A stretch of DNA of 64,000 bases from NCBI RefSeq assembly GCF_016808335.1, contig NC_053136.1:4012531-4076530 (forward strand), written 5' to 3'. The DNA is from Panicum virgatum. Its lineage: Eukaryota; Streptophyta; Magnoliopsida; Poales; Poaceae. Below the pieces are notes generated by a model. The model had not been told where the DNA came from and ran no database searches. It was given only the letters and a program-made list of their open reading frames with translations. Shown here piece by piece: positions 1 to 10,510 of this stretch (position 1 is the stretch's first letter; the number at the start of each line of letters is the position of its first letter). Position numbers and translations under genes: made by a program.

Positions 1-127
1 TCCATTTTCAGGGGCGGGTCACCGCCCTACCCGCCCCTGTAAATAACTTTTCAGGGGCGGACAGGGGGTGACCCACCCCTGAAAATGGATTTGCAGGGGC
101 GGGTGGGGGGGTGGCCCGCCCCTGCAA
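1..127. repeat. CACTA subterminal repeat array, left side
   Basis: Several copies of a caggggcggg-like motif occur in direct and inverted orientation within 127 bases, separated by short AT-rich spacers. Similar motifs near 6736 indicate that this is the subterminal array of the other end of the same CACTA element. The terminal CACTA itself is outside the window. Confidence 0.7.
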
Positions 128-362
128 ATGAATTTCCGACCTAACAAAATAATTAGTAATTTGTTTTTAATTTGTTTCGCGATGTTTTAAAATTTGAATT
201 CCCACTTTATATATCTACCAAGCTAAGTCTATATTGTCCCATTCTGATTCAACACTCAAATAACAATGCATTCAAATAAAATTTCATAAGATAAAGGACT
301 TGTAGTACAAGCTGTTCAACAATAATAGTAGCGATACATCCATGCATATTACAAATTTAAAG

Positions 363-3300
363 CTAATGCATTGCTCGCATCCGTAGATAGATAAGATAAT
401 TGCGGTCTCCAATCGTCCACCCTAGAACTTCATCAAAATACACTAGTGCACGAACAAGTGCACTCTCCTCCGCTTCCCATTGGTGGCCACATAGAGAACT
501 ACAAATGTCGAACAATGGAGTGTTAGGCTGACTTGCCCTGCAGAAGGAGAGCTTTGCTTGAAACCTATGACCTCTTGTAAAATATGGCTCTTCACCCATG
601 CAAGTCAAACCTAAAGTCTCCATGACTTGATTCATAATAGTCTGAAAGCTAACTGATGCAATGGTATATTGATTATCAATGAGATCCTGCAAAAAGGTGA
701 TAATAATGTTATGAAAGTTGAAAGAATAATGCAACATTACTAAAGTTAATAATGACTAAAAAGAAAATCTCATACTCTGTCTTGTTGATTAAGACGACAA
801 AACCTCTCTGTAGTCAGAATAACATTGGATTCTCTTGCCTGTAGCTGTTTAACTCGAAAATATGAAAAGTCGGGCAAAAAGTACCCATGATTCTTAAGCT
901 GCTCTAGGCATGCCTCCACCGCTAGCTTCTCATAAGTTGTCCAAATGGGTGCCTCTCCACCCACTGCGGCAATTGAAACCATGGGTATCATCTGTAACAC
1001 CCCGGGTGTTTACACAATATTTTAATTAGGTGCCTGCACAGTAATTGTGTGGGTTTGCTATACATTATGTGCTCGATTTAAGTGAAAAGGATCTTTTTGT
1101 AATTATGAAAGGTTATATGTGTAATTATGATTTTATGTAAGGTCCTTTATAAAGTTATTTGTGTTTATAGCTTTTATGGAGGGTGTTTGTGCAAAATTTC
1201 AGTGCATTTATTGCATGGCATCAAATTTTGCTTGAAGGTCTACATTTGAAGTGAAATTGCTTTGAAAAAGACAAATTTCCTGGAATTCAAAATCCCTTCA
1301 ACAATTTTAATTTTAGCTCTTGAAGCTTCGGCCAAATAAATTTTTGCACAACATCAAAGTTGTAGATCTTGAAATTTTGAACAACTTTCATGTTGGGCAC
1401 TTTTCCATTTGAGCTTTGGTTTAAAAGTTATCACTGGTTTACAATTTAGTCCCTGGAACTTTTGGAAATTGCAAAATCGCCCTTATGACCATCTCCCCTC
1501 CCTGCTCTGCTTCTCGCCGCCGGCCACCGACAGCGCCGCCGTGGAGCGCCTTCCCGGCTTTCCCGGCCATTACTTCGCCATGCGCTGGCTTCCACGCGTC
1601 GCCGGCGAGCTCCTCCCCCTCCTGTTGCCTCGCGCTGGAGCCTCCACCCCTCGCCACGCACCCCCGCCGCGCCCAGAACCTCCCCGACGGCCGCCACCGC
1701 GACGCCGCCGTGGAGCGTCCCCTGCAGAGCCCGCCGCTCTATTCTAGCGAGCTCCCGAGCACTACAAGAGCCCCAGAACTCGATTTCGTGCTTCCCTTCG
1801 CTCTCTCATCGCTCCCACGCCGCAGAACGCCGCCGCCGCCCTGCTTGAACCCCGGTGAGCTCCACCCCGCCGCGGAGCCGCCACCCCAGACCCGCTCCAC
1901 CCCTACAGCCCCCACCCTTAGCACCGCCTCGACCTCGCGCAGCTCCCAGGCCACTTCCCCTCGCCCAAACCTCACCGGAGCACCCTCGCCGTTGCTCGCC
2001 TCCGCCGCCGACCCGCCCTGCTCCGCCGAGCCGCCGCTTCCGAGCCTCTCCCCGCGACCCTAGGCCACCCAGTGGTGCGCCTTGCACCCGTGAAGCTCAC
2101 GCACCCCTCCACTCTCGCCGCCGGTGAGCCCCTCGCCGGGAAATCGCCGGTCAACCGCCGCCCCCTCTCTCTGACCCGGCCCAGGGACCTCGGGGTGGAA
2201 GAAACAAAACTTCAGGGTGTTATTTGAATAGACCTAGACTCATGTGAATAGTGCACTAAGGACTGCTTTGTTTTTTTTTCAGTGAACTTTGAAATTCTAG
2301 ATCAATTCATAGAAAATTCGTAAAATAGCAAATCTTGATGTTTTGGAATCCTTTTGGAGAGCTCTATGCAGTAGAACCATAATATGTTAGGCTTTAGTTG
2401 CCAGTTTTTGCTGTATAAATGGTTTTGTGTCACTAGATAAATAAATACTAGATGTTTAGTCTTTTTCTTATCTGATGCTTGAAAGCTGTTATTGCTATGA
2501 AATTTTTGGTGGTAGTTTACTCATGTAACACTAGCTTTGCTATAAAAATTTCATGGTCAGTTCCCTTGTGTAGCTATTTATTTGTTTTAATCTTTGTTTA
2601 GTACACTTTATTTATGGTAAATAGTTTCTGTTTGTAATAAATCATGATTTTATTTTGGCATGTTCTTTTTGAGTAGATTAGCTTGTCCAGGAAGTTTAAG
2701 CTTCAGTTCATGGCTAGAATAGGAGTTAAAATTGAATCTTGTTAAACTGGTGTCTGTTTTGTTTAATTTATCTGAATTAATTCCGTGTATATAAAATCAT
2801 GAAAAATTCACAGTAGCTAGATCGTCCCTGTGTAGATCTCCTGTTAAATTTTGAGCTTCTGTTTTGATCTATTTTGATCTGTATAATTCAGGCTTGTACT
2901 AGGTGTTGCCTGCATAAATGATTTATTGTGATTAAATGGTTACATGTATTCATATGATTTTTGCAGGATAGCTTAGTATGTTTATGTTCTGTTTAGTGTA
3001 ATTTTGGTGTAATTTATTTCTATTTGTACTCTGAGTTGTTGATTTATTTGTAAACCATGACTTAATTGTATAGGAAATCACCCCCACTTGTTTATGAAGT
3101 TAGTCAACTTCTTTTGTGCTGTTGATCATGATGCCTTGTGTAGTTAAATTTGTTATTTAACTACTCTATAAACGATTGCCCATGTTTGTTTATAATGTTG
3201 TTCTTGCATTACATATAGATACGACTACTTTGTCAGACGGGACGTACGAGTTGATTCCGGAGTCTGACGGAGGTGATCTCGAAGCTCAAGTGAACACTGC

Positions 3301-5245
3301 GGAACTAACTGAAGCCCCGAACCAAAGTTCGGAAGAGCCTAGCGCTGAAATAGTTAGCAACTACCGAGAAGGCAAGCCCCGGACATAACCTATACTTCAA
3401 ATTAATATCATTTACTGTATTATTTTACTTGTGCATTTACAGTTCATAGGAGTTGAATTGAAAACCTAGATGCATGATCCTAGGAACCAATGTACTGAAC
3501 ACTAGACTTGAGTTCGAGTAATTGCTAAGCTTATAGGAACGGTAAAAGTCGAGTGATTGCCTGTCACTCGCGAGCTTTATAGGAATTGCTTGTTTACTTT
3601 CTGTTATCAATATAAGGACGACGGACGGGGTTGTGTTCGATATCATGTCCTATGTGAGACCCCGTCTGTGTTGATGAACTTGCTAAGGTCGTGGTGTGTG
3701 GTAGTGTTGGTTAAGTTTTTGAACGTACTAGCCACATGCCGTAAATATGGTACGCGGTAAGCCTAGTAACCGATTGGACCGGGGAGTGGATATACCTGAC
3801 ACTCTCTCTTAGAGATAGGTTTATTTTATGTTGCGCAACACTACGACTTCTAGGGACAAGGGTGGACCGGGCACGGGTGGACCTTGGAGCCCTGTAGTCG
3901 GGGAGAGTGTTCCTATCCACGAGCCGGAAAGAAAGGCAAACGGTTGTTTGGAAATGACCCGACGGTATTCCAAACGTGTGTGTTGGGTTTTCCTTGCAAG
4001 GTTGAATTTCGATTCAGAATCGTCCGCCTCTCACGATGAAATGAGACTGCTTGATCTCTTTGCCACACAGAGTAATAAGAGCAACAATATTCTTATTAAT
4101 CTTGATGTTTGTTTAGAAGTTCCACCATGTTTGGTTAGTAAATGCTTACATAGAATGGTTAATCAACTAGAATATTGAAGCTAAAACTTGAAAGTAAGGA
4201 CCTACTCTTTATTGCTTTTCAGCAAAGGAAAACCAGAGCCTTACAAAGCCTTGCATAGTCTAGCTAAGGTAGGCTACTTATACCCGTTGACGGTTAAGTC
4301 TTGCTGAGTATTAGAATACTCAGCCTTGCTGTTGAAACCCCCTTTTTCAGGTATGAGTTTTGAGGATCAGATCGCTAGCTTGACCTATCCTTGCTCGTTG
4401 CCTCCTGGCTGGTCCGTAGAGTGGGATACGTCTTCGACCGGCAATGACTATGACGAGTGATACCATGCCTGGGCTAGCCTGGTATCCTTTTTGCGACGTG
4501 TTGTAGCCGTCGTGTTTTATCTTCCGCTGTTTAAACTCTGAACTTACTCTTATGTTTTGTATAACTGTTTTACTTAAGTTGGTTTTGTAATAATCTTTTG
4601 AACTGGTTTGTAATCTTTAATATGCCTGTGTTGTAAAATTGTGGTTGTAATATCTCTGGACTCACCTTCGTGCGGGGTATGCTTGTTCGATCCGAGAATC
4701 GGTGGTTGTATCGGGACGTTACCCGACAGACCAAAAATTGTTCCGTTTGAAGTGCGTTTAAGCTAATGTTGCCTTTATGGTGATGGTTTACGCACTTGAG
4801 CCGGGATAATTTAGGCGGTTCTGCCACATCATCGAGGAGGATGGATCCTCTCCTGCTACCATCGAGGACCACTCTATATGTCGAACAGGTATTTGAAAAG
4901 AAATATGTACCCTTTTGATATCTGGTTGCCGAACAAGCTCTTGTCGAGCCATAAAAGTAGTACCACCCAAACCTTCAACAACATCTTGAAGCCATTTAAC
5001 AAGGTTGATAAGCTACATTGTATGTGATCAAATTTAGAATTATTTGAAGCTGCATTGTATGTGAGCAAAAGTATATGAAACTAATAATTGAAACTTACAA
5101 CATTTGGAATTGATCCGCACGTTCGATCACCCAGTGGCAAGTCAACATCTTGGTGGAAGTGTATGCCTTGCTGCTGAGACACAAAATCGTCCATAAGCGT
5201 ACGACCACTACCACGACCCCTACCACAACCGCCACCGCGGAACAT
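363..5245 (-). pseudogene. Unrecognised three-exon gene carried inside the CACTA element, exon 2 split by a solo LTR
   Basis: I do not recognise the product. The minus strand shows exon 1 at 5245-5099 (49 codons, Gly/Arg-rich start, donor GTAAGT), exon 2 at 5012-4829 continuing at 987-776 (donor GTATGA), and exon 3 at 686-363 (acceptor TTTTTGCAG, stop at 363-365). All introns are phase 0. Without the 993-4828 insertion and one copy of its 5-bp duplication, exon 2 is continuously open with 132 codons, giving about 288 residues in all. Exon 3 contains the stretch CGHQWEAEESALVRALVYFD. No transmembrane segment or catalytic motif is evident. It could be an accessory CACTA ORF or a captured host gene. 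The intact frame on both sides of the insert suggests the gene was coding until a fairly recent hit. Confidence 0.6.
993..4828 (+). mobile_element. Solo LTR (about 3.8 kb, Tekay-like) inside exon 2 of the CACTA-borne gene
   Basis: The element begins TGTAACACCCCGGGTG, ends GCGGTTCTGCCACA, and is flanked by the perfect 5-bp duplication tcatc (988-992 and 4829-4833). It has the TG...CA ends of an LTR retrotransposon, but I find no gag or pol and no repeated end sequence, so it is best read as a solo LTR left by LTR-LTR recombination. The length, the GC-rich block at 1480-2170 and the tgctgagtattagaatactc motif near 4303 resemble long Tekay-type chromovirus LTRs of grasses (inference from family knowledge). 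Orientation is assumed from the gcgttgctgagta-type downstream features and is not certain. Open frames at 1409-2154 are GC-rich by-products. Confidence 0.75.
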
Positions 5246-5350
5246 CTAACAGTACAGGTTCACATTGAGTAAATATGAATAATTAAATTCATAGTGTAAC
5301 AAAAATTCACTAATTCATATACTCTCATTCTCATTCAAATGGAAAAAGTT

Positions 5351-5428
5351 CTAACCCTATTACCTTACCCTAAGACTAACCCTAACCGTACAGGTTCTAA
5401 CCCTAACCCTAACCCTAACTCTAACCGT
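5351..5428. repeat. Short interstitial CCCTAA (telomere-like) tract
   Basis: Repeated ctaaccctaaccctaac units lie about 105 bases upstream of the start codon of the CACTA-borne minus-strand gene. The 6-bp unit differs from the usual 7-bp plant telomere repeat (CCCTAAA). It may be a telo-box-like promoter element or simple sequence. Confidence 0.6.
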
Positions 5429-5479
5429 AGGGGAAGGCATGGCACCTACCGTGTGGCTTGGAGAGGAACGAGGACGGGC

Positions 5480-6105
5480 GCTGTGACGAGTCGTGGCCGA
5501 GGAGAGCTGGCGGCGGCGTCAACGGTGTGGGTCCTTCTCCTCGGCGAGCTCCAGGTGTTGCGGCGGCGGAGGTCGGGGCGGCGGCAGATTCGGGCGTCGG
5601 CAGATCCGGGCGTCGGCGGCGGATCCGGGCGTCGGTGGAGGAGGCGGCGGTGGATCTCGACGTCGGCGAGGAGGAGGTGGCGGCGGTGGCGGCGGCGGCG
5701 GCGAGGAGGAGGAGGAGGTGGTGGTGGCGACTGCGAGGAGGAGGAGGAAAGGAGGAGGGAGTAGAGGAGGAGGTGGCGGCTGCGGTGGCGAAGAAGAGGG
5801 CGCGGAGGAGGAGAAGGAGGTGGTGGCTGCGGTGGCGGCGAGGAGGAGGAGGAGGTAGTGGCTGCGGCGGCGGCGAGGAGGAGGAGGAGGAGGAGGAGAA
5901 GAAGGCGGCGACTACGAGGTGGAGGAGGAAAGGAGAAGGGAGTGGAGGGGGAGGTGGCGCGGAGGAGGAGGTGGCGGTTGTGGCGGCGAGGAGGAGGGCG
6001 CGCGGAGGAGGAGAAGGAGGAGGAGGTGGCGGCTGCGGCGGCGGCAAGGAGGAGGACGAGGAGGAGGTGGCAGCTGCGAAGAGGAGGTGCGGCTGCGGCG
6101 GGCAT
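5480..6105. repeat. GGA/GGC-rich low-complexity block with strong purine asymmetry
   Basis: About 620 bases of irregular gga, ggc and gcg triplets give one almost pure purine-plus-G strand. Long frames stay open on both strands because stop codons cannot arise in such sequence. Their translations are polyserine/polyproline or polyglycine/polyarginine and show no family features. The block lies upstream of the CACTA-borne gene and may act as promoter or spacer. Confidence 0.75.
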
Positions 6106-6107
6106 AT

Positions 6108-6736
6108 ATAGGGGCGGTTTGTAGAGGCAAGTGGCGACCCGGCCCGTCCCAACAAACCGATTTGTAGGGGAGGGTGGCGACCCGGCCCGCCCCAACAAAT
6201 ATTTTTGCAAATTATTCAGAAAAATAGATTAATGCAGAAAAAGTAAAACACATGATAAAATTGTAAAATTTTCACCATAGGAAAAATAAAATATGTGTAA
6301 CATAAGAAAAATATCAAAATCATATTTCAGAGCATATAATGAATAAATATTTTCAAACAATAATGTATACCTATGTCACACTACTATGTCATACAACTTA
6401 AGGCTAATTTTGTGTTTTCAACACTCTTTAACACTAAACATGTTGAATTGTATTTTTCATATTTTTTTACAATTCTACATGACAATACATGCTTATGGTA
6501 AAATTACACGTTGTTTTGAAGTATTTTGCATCCCCATTTGAAATAAATAAAATTTTCGAATAAATTGAAAAATTATTTGTAGGTGCGGCTCATCCCCTCA
6601 GCCGCCCCTGAAAATGCGTGCGGTTTGTAGGGGCAGGTGGGGGTTGAGCCGTCTCTAAAAATCCCTACAAATGCTATATTTAGGGGCGGTTGTTTCTACA
6701 GCACTCACCCCTGTAGGAACGGGTGATTTTTTAGTG
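6108..6736. repeat. CACTA subterminal repeats and terminus, right side
   Basis: Two near-identical units with the motif gtggcgacccggcccg lie at about 6128-6200. A second cluster of ggggcgg/ccgcccc motifs lies at 6580-6736 and ends with the inverted CACTA terminus. The 370 bases between them are AT-rich and carry no gene. Subterminal motifs of this kind are where CACTA-encoded proteins bind. Confidence 0.7.
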
Positions 6737-7381
6737 CACACTCCACAGAGAAATCGAGACGTTGCTACGAATGTTTTTTAAGCTGTGAACCCTCCCACGC
6801 CCGGTTCTTCACTTCTTCCTCTCCTCCGACGCCGGCCGTAGCGCCGCCGCCAATAATGCACCGCCTCTCCTCTCCGGCGGTTCGACCTCTCCTCTCCTTC
6901 GTGGCCACCGCGCCGCCTCGCTGGTGGCGAGCGGCTTCTGCACGGCGAGTCTTCCCACTCATGGCGGCTCCTAATCCACCTGGACGTCGTGTTTCCCGGT
7001 GTGTTTTCTTCTTGTTTTCTGCGGTGGTTTGGGATCTGGAATGCGACCAAGTTTGGGGGATTTTATTCACCATTCTTGTGTTGATTTTTAAGACAAGAAT
7101 TGGGAGAAAATCACTCCCCACATGAATCCCAAAGCATAAAAGCAGAGGGGAAAAGGCAGAAAAAAACAATACATCGATTTTCAGGCTTGCACATATATTA
7201 CATTACGATTTCAATCCTGACACAAATATTCTTCTTGACAGATCTCCACATGGACATCGGAACATGGCGAGCGGCATTGTACAGAAAGGGGAAGAGTTGG
7301 ATGAACAGGGCAGATGCCTCCTCTCCCCTTCTGCCAACGACGGCAAATGTGATAGAACTGAGGGAACTCTCGACATCTCTG

Positions 7382-7872
7382 TGTTGGGAAACGGGTAGGC
7401 TACGCTAGCATCACTACCGCATATACCCAAGATACTTGCGAGTAGAAGATCATAGATCGTTACCACTAGACGCGCAGCGCAGCGGAAGAAGTCGCGCGTC
7501 GATGTAGAGGAAGTAGTCGATCACGTCCCACGAACCGAGCTCCTCGTACTTGATCCCGGCAGCCGATCAGCGCAGCAGTCGTAGCAGCGCCTCCACGGAG
7601 TCCACACGTACGGGGATGAAACGCCGGGCGTCGGTGTGCTAGCACCGCACGCACGGCATGGGCGGCGGCCGAGAGAGAGAGAGGGGCGGCGACTAGGAGG
7701 TGGCGCGGCTCACCGGGGGGTCACCCCCCTAGCCCCTCCCTCGTATATATAGGGCGTACTAATGTGCTTCTATCTCATAGGCCCATTAGTAACCCTAATC
7801 CCTCTTGGATCAATATCCTCTTGGGCCTTTAAACCGTATTGTGATGATGGGCTCTTGGGCATATCACCAACA
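7382..7872 (-). repeat. Copia element 1, 3' LTR
   Basis: This 491-bp direct repeat of 14235-14730 begins TGTTGGGAAACGGGTAGG and ends CACCAACA. It contains a gagaga run near 7670 and a TATATATA box at 7744-7751. It differs from its partner by a few substitutions and small indels around 7690. Confidence 0.95.
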
Positions 7873-7886
7873 ATCTCCCACTTGCA
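7873..7886 (-). other. Copia element 1 polypurine tract
   Basis: On the minus strand, directly inside the 3' LTR, AAGTGGGAGAT provides the purine run from which plus-strand DNA synthesis starts. Confidence 0.75.
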
Positions 7887-8824
7887 CTAGAGACAATCAT
7901 ACAGGCAATCTTTCCAACATTCCAAACCCCTTAAGTGTGTGGCCCGTTAGGTTCATGTGTAGGTGGTCGTGATCGGAAATCATTTCCGAATCACAAGTCA
8001 ATAGCGGCACCTAGCAGGGCATAGTGACTCACAAATACACATAAAGATCATATCGGCCGAACCTTAGATATACTCATACACCGATCCCTTTGCCACACGA
8101 TACCAGTCAAGCTCAAAGCGAGATGCGTGCCACCTTTGTGATAGCTCGATCATTCTCTCGATCTAATAGTGGATTCCATTCATAACTAACCTTTAGTCAT
8201 CATGATTAACTCTTTAATCACTTTGGCATGGCCATGCACTTTCAAATCCAACTATCTCGAGGGGCCCAGAGATATCTCTCCTGTTATCTAGGAGGGGCAA
8301 ATTCCATCTTGATCTGCTCACATCCCATTCCATGTTTCATGACACACCTGTAAGCTACTTTTGTAACTACCCAGTCATGGAGTAGCGTTTAGCAGCCCCA
8401 AGATGCACCACTACACACAGTGAGAAACAATGACGATCTCAGGTCTAAGGATCTAGTAGGTATAACACTCAAGAACAACTGATGGCACATACAAAATAAC
8501 AATCCCAACATTTTCTTGGAGTGGGTCAATCCAACACCATGTTCACCAACATGTGTCCACATCATTAATCTGATATCTCCATATCCATGATCCGTGAAAC
8601 ATGATCATCAATTAATGCATGTGCTAGTCTCAACGTCGTTGTTGTCCCACACAACGACATAAACTAGGGATAATTTAGAATCATATCATTGTCAACAAAG
8701 AGTTTCACGAACAAGTCACATACTTGATAATCAATGTAAAAATAATCATCCATGGAACAAATAACAATTATTTATCATTACATAAACATACTCATGACAC
8801 AAAAATCTCCCACGCACACTAGAA
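7887..8824. other. Copia element 1, 3' non-coding region
   Basis: Between the polypurine tract and the RNase H stop codon there are about 940 bases with no credible coding frame. This is the element's 3' untranslated region. Confidence 0.7.
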
Positions 8825-10414
8825 TCACTGATGTAAGTATCTAATACCCATAGATCTCATGTGCGCCTCATGCTTTGATTGTGGGAGAGGCTTCGTCAAC
8901 GGATCAGCAACGTTTGAATCCGTGTGCACCTTGCAAACCTTCACATCACCTCTCTCAACAAAGTTACGGATGAGGTGATACTTCCGCAGTATATGTCTGG
9001 ACTTCTTAGTTGTTCTAGGCTCCTTTGCTAGTGCAACGGCACCACTATTATCACAATAGAGGTCCACTGGACTGGACGCACTAGGAACAACACCCAAGTC
9101 AGAAACAAACTTTCTGATCCAAACAGCTTCTTTTGCAGCTTCGGAAGCTGCAATATACTCGGCCTCTGTCGTCAAATCAGCCACCGTATCTTGCTTGGAA
9201 CTCTTCCAGCTCACTGCCCCACCATTGAGGCAGAAAACAAAACCGGATTGCGATTTGGAGTCATCTTTGTCTGTTTGAAAACTAGCATCGGTGTAACCCT
9301 TTACAAGGAGCTCATCTTCGCCTCCAAATATTAGGAACATATCCTTAGTTCTTCTCAAGTACTTAAGGATACTCTTTACAATTGTCCAGTGAGCTTCACC
9401 AAAATCTGACTGATACCTGCTCGTAATACTTAGAGCAAAGGAAACATCTGGGCGCGTGCAAAGCATAGCATACATGATCGACCCTATGGCTGAAGCATAA
9501 GGAATCGTACTCATCCTCTTTTGCTCATCAGGTGTCGTAGCACACTGACTCTTGCTTAGAGTAATGCCATGTGACATTGGCAAGAAACCTTTCTTGGAAT
9601 CTTGCATATTGAACTGATTCAATATCTTGTCAATGTACGTGTCTTGGCTTAATCCAATTAGCCTTTTTGATCTATCTCTATAGATCCTAATACCCAGAAT
9701 ATAAGCCGCCTCTCCTAAATCCTTCATCGAAAAACTCTTTTTCAATGAGGTTTTAACGGCTTCAAGCATTGGAATATCATTTCCGATCAGTAATATGTCA
9801 TCCACATATAGGACCAGAAACACAAGTGCGCTCCCACTAGCCTTTTTGTAAACACAAGGCTCATCTTCATTCTTGATGAAGCCAAACCCTTTAACTACTT
9901 CATCAAAATGAATATTCCAACTCCGAGATGCTTGCTTCAATCCATAGATGGACCTCTGAAGCTTACATATTTTCCCAGCATTTTTAGGATCGACAAAACC
10001 TTCAGGCTGTATCATATACACATCCTCACTTAGATGTCCATTAAGGAAAGCGGTTTTGACATCCATTTGCCATATCTCATAGTCATAATATGCGGCAATT
10101 GCTAGGAGAATCCGAACAGACTTTAGCATTGCGACGGGCGAAAAGGTTTCCTCATAGTCAACACCTTGGATTTGTCGGAAACCTTTCGCCACCAATCGTG
10201 CCTTATAGATGTGAACATTTCCATCCATGTCTAATTTTTTCTTAAAAATCCACTTACAGTCGACAGGTCTCACACTGTCAATTTGATCGACCAAGTTCCA
10301 AACTTGATTATCATGCATGGATTTTAACTCGGATTCCATGGCTTCAAGCCATTTGTCGGAGTCGGGTCCCATCATTGCTTCTTTGTAGGTCAAGGGCTCA
10401 TCATTTTCCATCAA
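8825..10414 (-). CDS. Copia reverse transcriptase and RNase H part of the polyprotein
   Basis: This 529-residue frame is in the same phase as the upstream gag-integrase frame; the true open stretch extends up to the stop at 10511. It begins with the copia RT signature (EAMESELKSMHDNQVWNLV). It carries the catalytic motif LYVDDILLIG and, near the C-terminus, RNase H motifs GYTDASFQTD and TTEAEYIAASEA, ending with the usual NVADPLTKPLPQ tail. All key blocks are present. It would copy element RNA into DNA in cytoplasmic particles. Because of the upstream stop it could be made only by readthrough or re-initiation. Confidence 0.9.
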   Translation of the reverse strand: MMENDEPLTYKEAMMGPDSDKWLEAMESELKSMHDNQVWNLVDQIDSVRPVDCKWIFKKKLDMDGNVHIYKARLVAKGFRQIQGVDYEETFSPVAMLKSVRILLAIAAYYDYEIWQMDVKTAFLNGHLSEDVYMIQPEGFVDPKNAGKICKLQRSIYGLKQASRSWNIHFDEVVKGFGFIKNEDEPCVYKKASGSALVFLVLYVDDILLIGNDIPMLEAVKTSLKKSFSMKDLGEAAYILGIRIYRDRSKRLIGLSQDTYIDKILNQFNMQDSKKGFLPMSHGITLSKSQCATTPDEQKRMSTIPYASAIGSIMYAMLCTRPDVSFALSITSRYQSDFGEAHWTIVKSILKYLRRTKDMFLIFGGEDELLVKGYTDASFQTDKDDSKSQSGFVFCLNGGAVSWKSSKQDTVADLTTEAEYIAASEAAKEAVWIRKFVSDLGVVPSASSPVDLYCDNSGAVALAKEPRTTKKSRHILRKYHLIRNFVERGDVKVCKVHTDSNVADPLTKPLPQSKHEAHMRSMGIRYLHQ

Positions 10415-10510
10415 TAATACGTGGCGCTCCTCCGTAATAAGGAGGTTGAGCTTGTCAGTAGCGCGACGTACCCTTATAGACCTTCGTGGGGCTGGTGCCT
10501 CAACTACGGG

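Larger units (their letters stand above)
1..6736 (-). mobile_element. CACTA (En/Spm-like) DNA transposon, one end outside the window
   Basis: The right end at 6736 reads CACTAAAAAATCACCCG on the minus strand, the classic CACTA terminus. A possible 3-bp target duplication (cac) follows at 6737-6739. Short GC-rich subterminal motifs of the type caggggcggg occur in both orientations at 1-127 and again at 6108-6736, as expected at both ends of one element. The left terminus lies before position 1. I see no TNPD-type transposase, so the part in view is non-autonomous. It carries a spliced gene of unknown function (363-5245) and a purine-rich block (5480-6105), and was later hit by a solo LTR at 993-4828. 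The right end lies about 120 bp upstream of the start codon of DUF6598 copy A, so it sits in that gene's promoter region. Confidence 0.8.

Noticed and set aside
1409..2154. Proline/alanine-rich frames, both strands, inside the solo LTR
   Set aside because: They are GC-rich by-products. They overlap in many frames and lie within a non-coding LTR.
5421..6210. Long open frames on both strands (up to about 250 codons) in the GGA-rich block
   Set aside because: They arise from triplet low complexity. Translations are runs of Ser/Pro or Gly/Arg in several overlapping frames with no family features.
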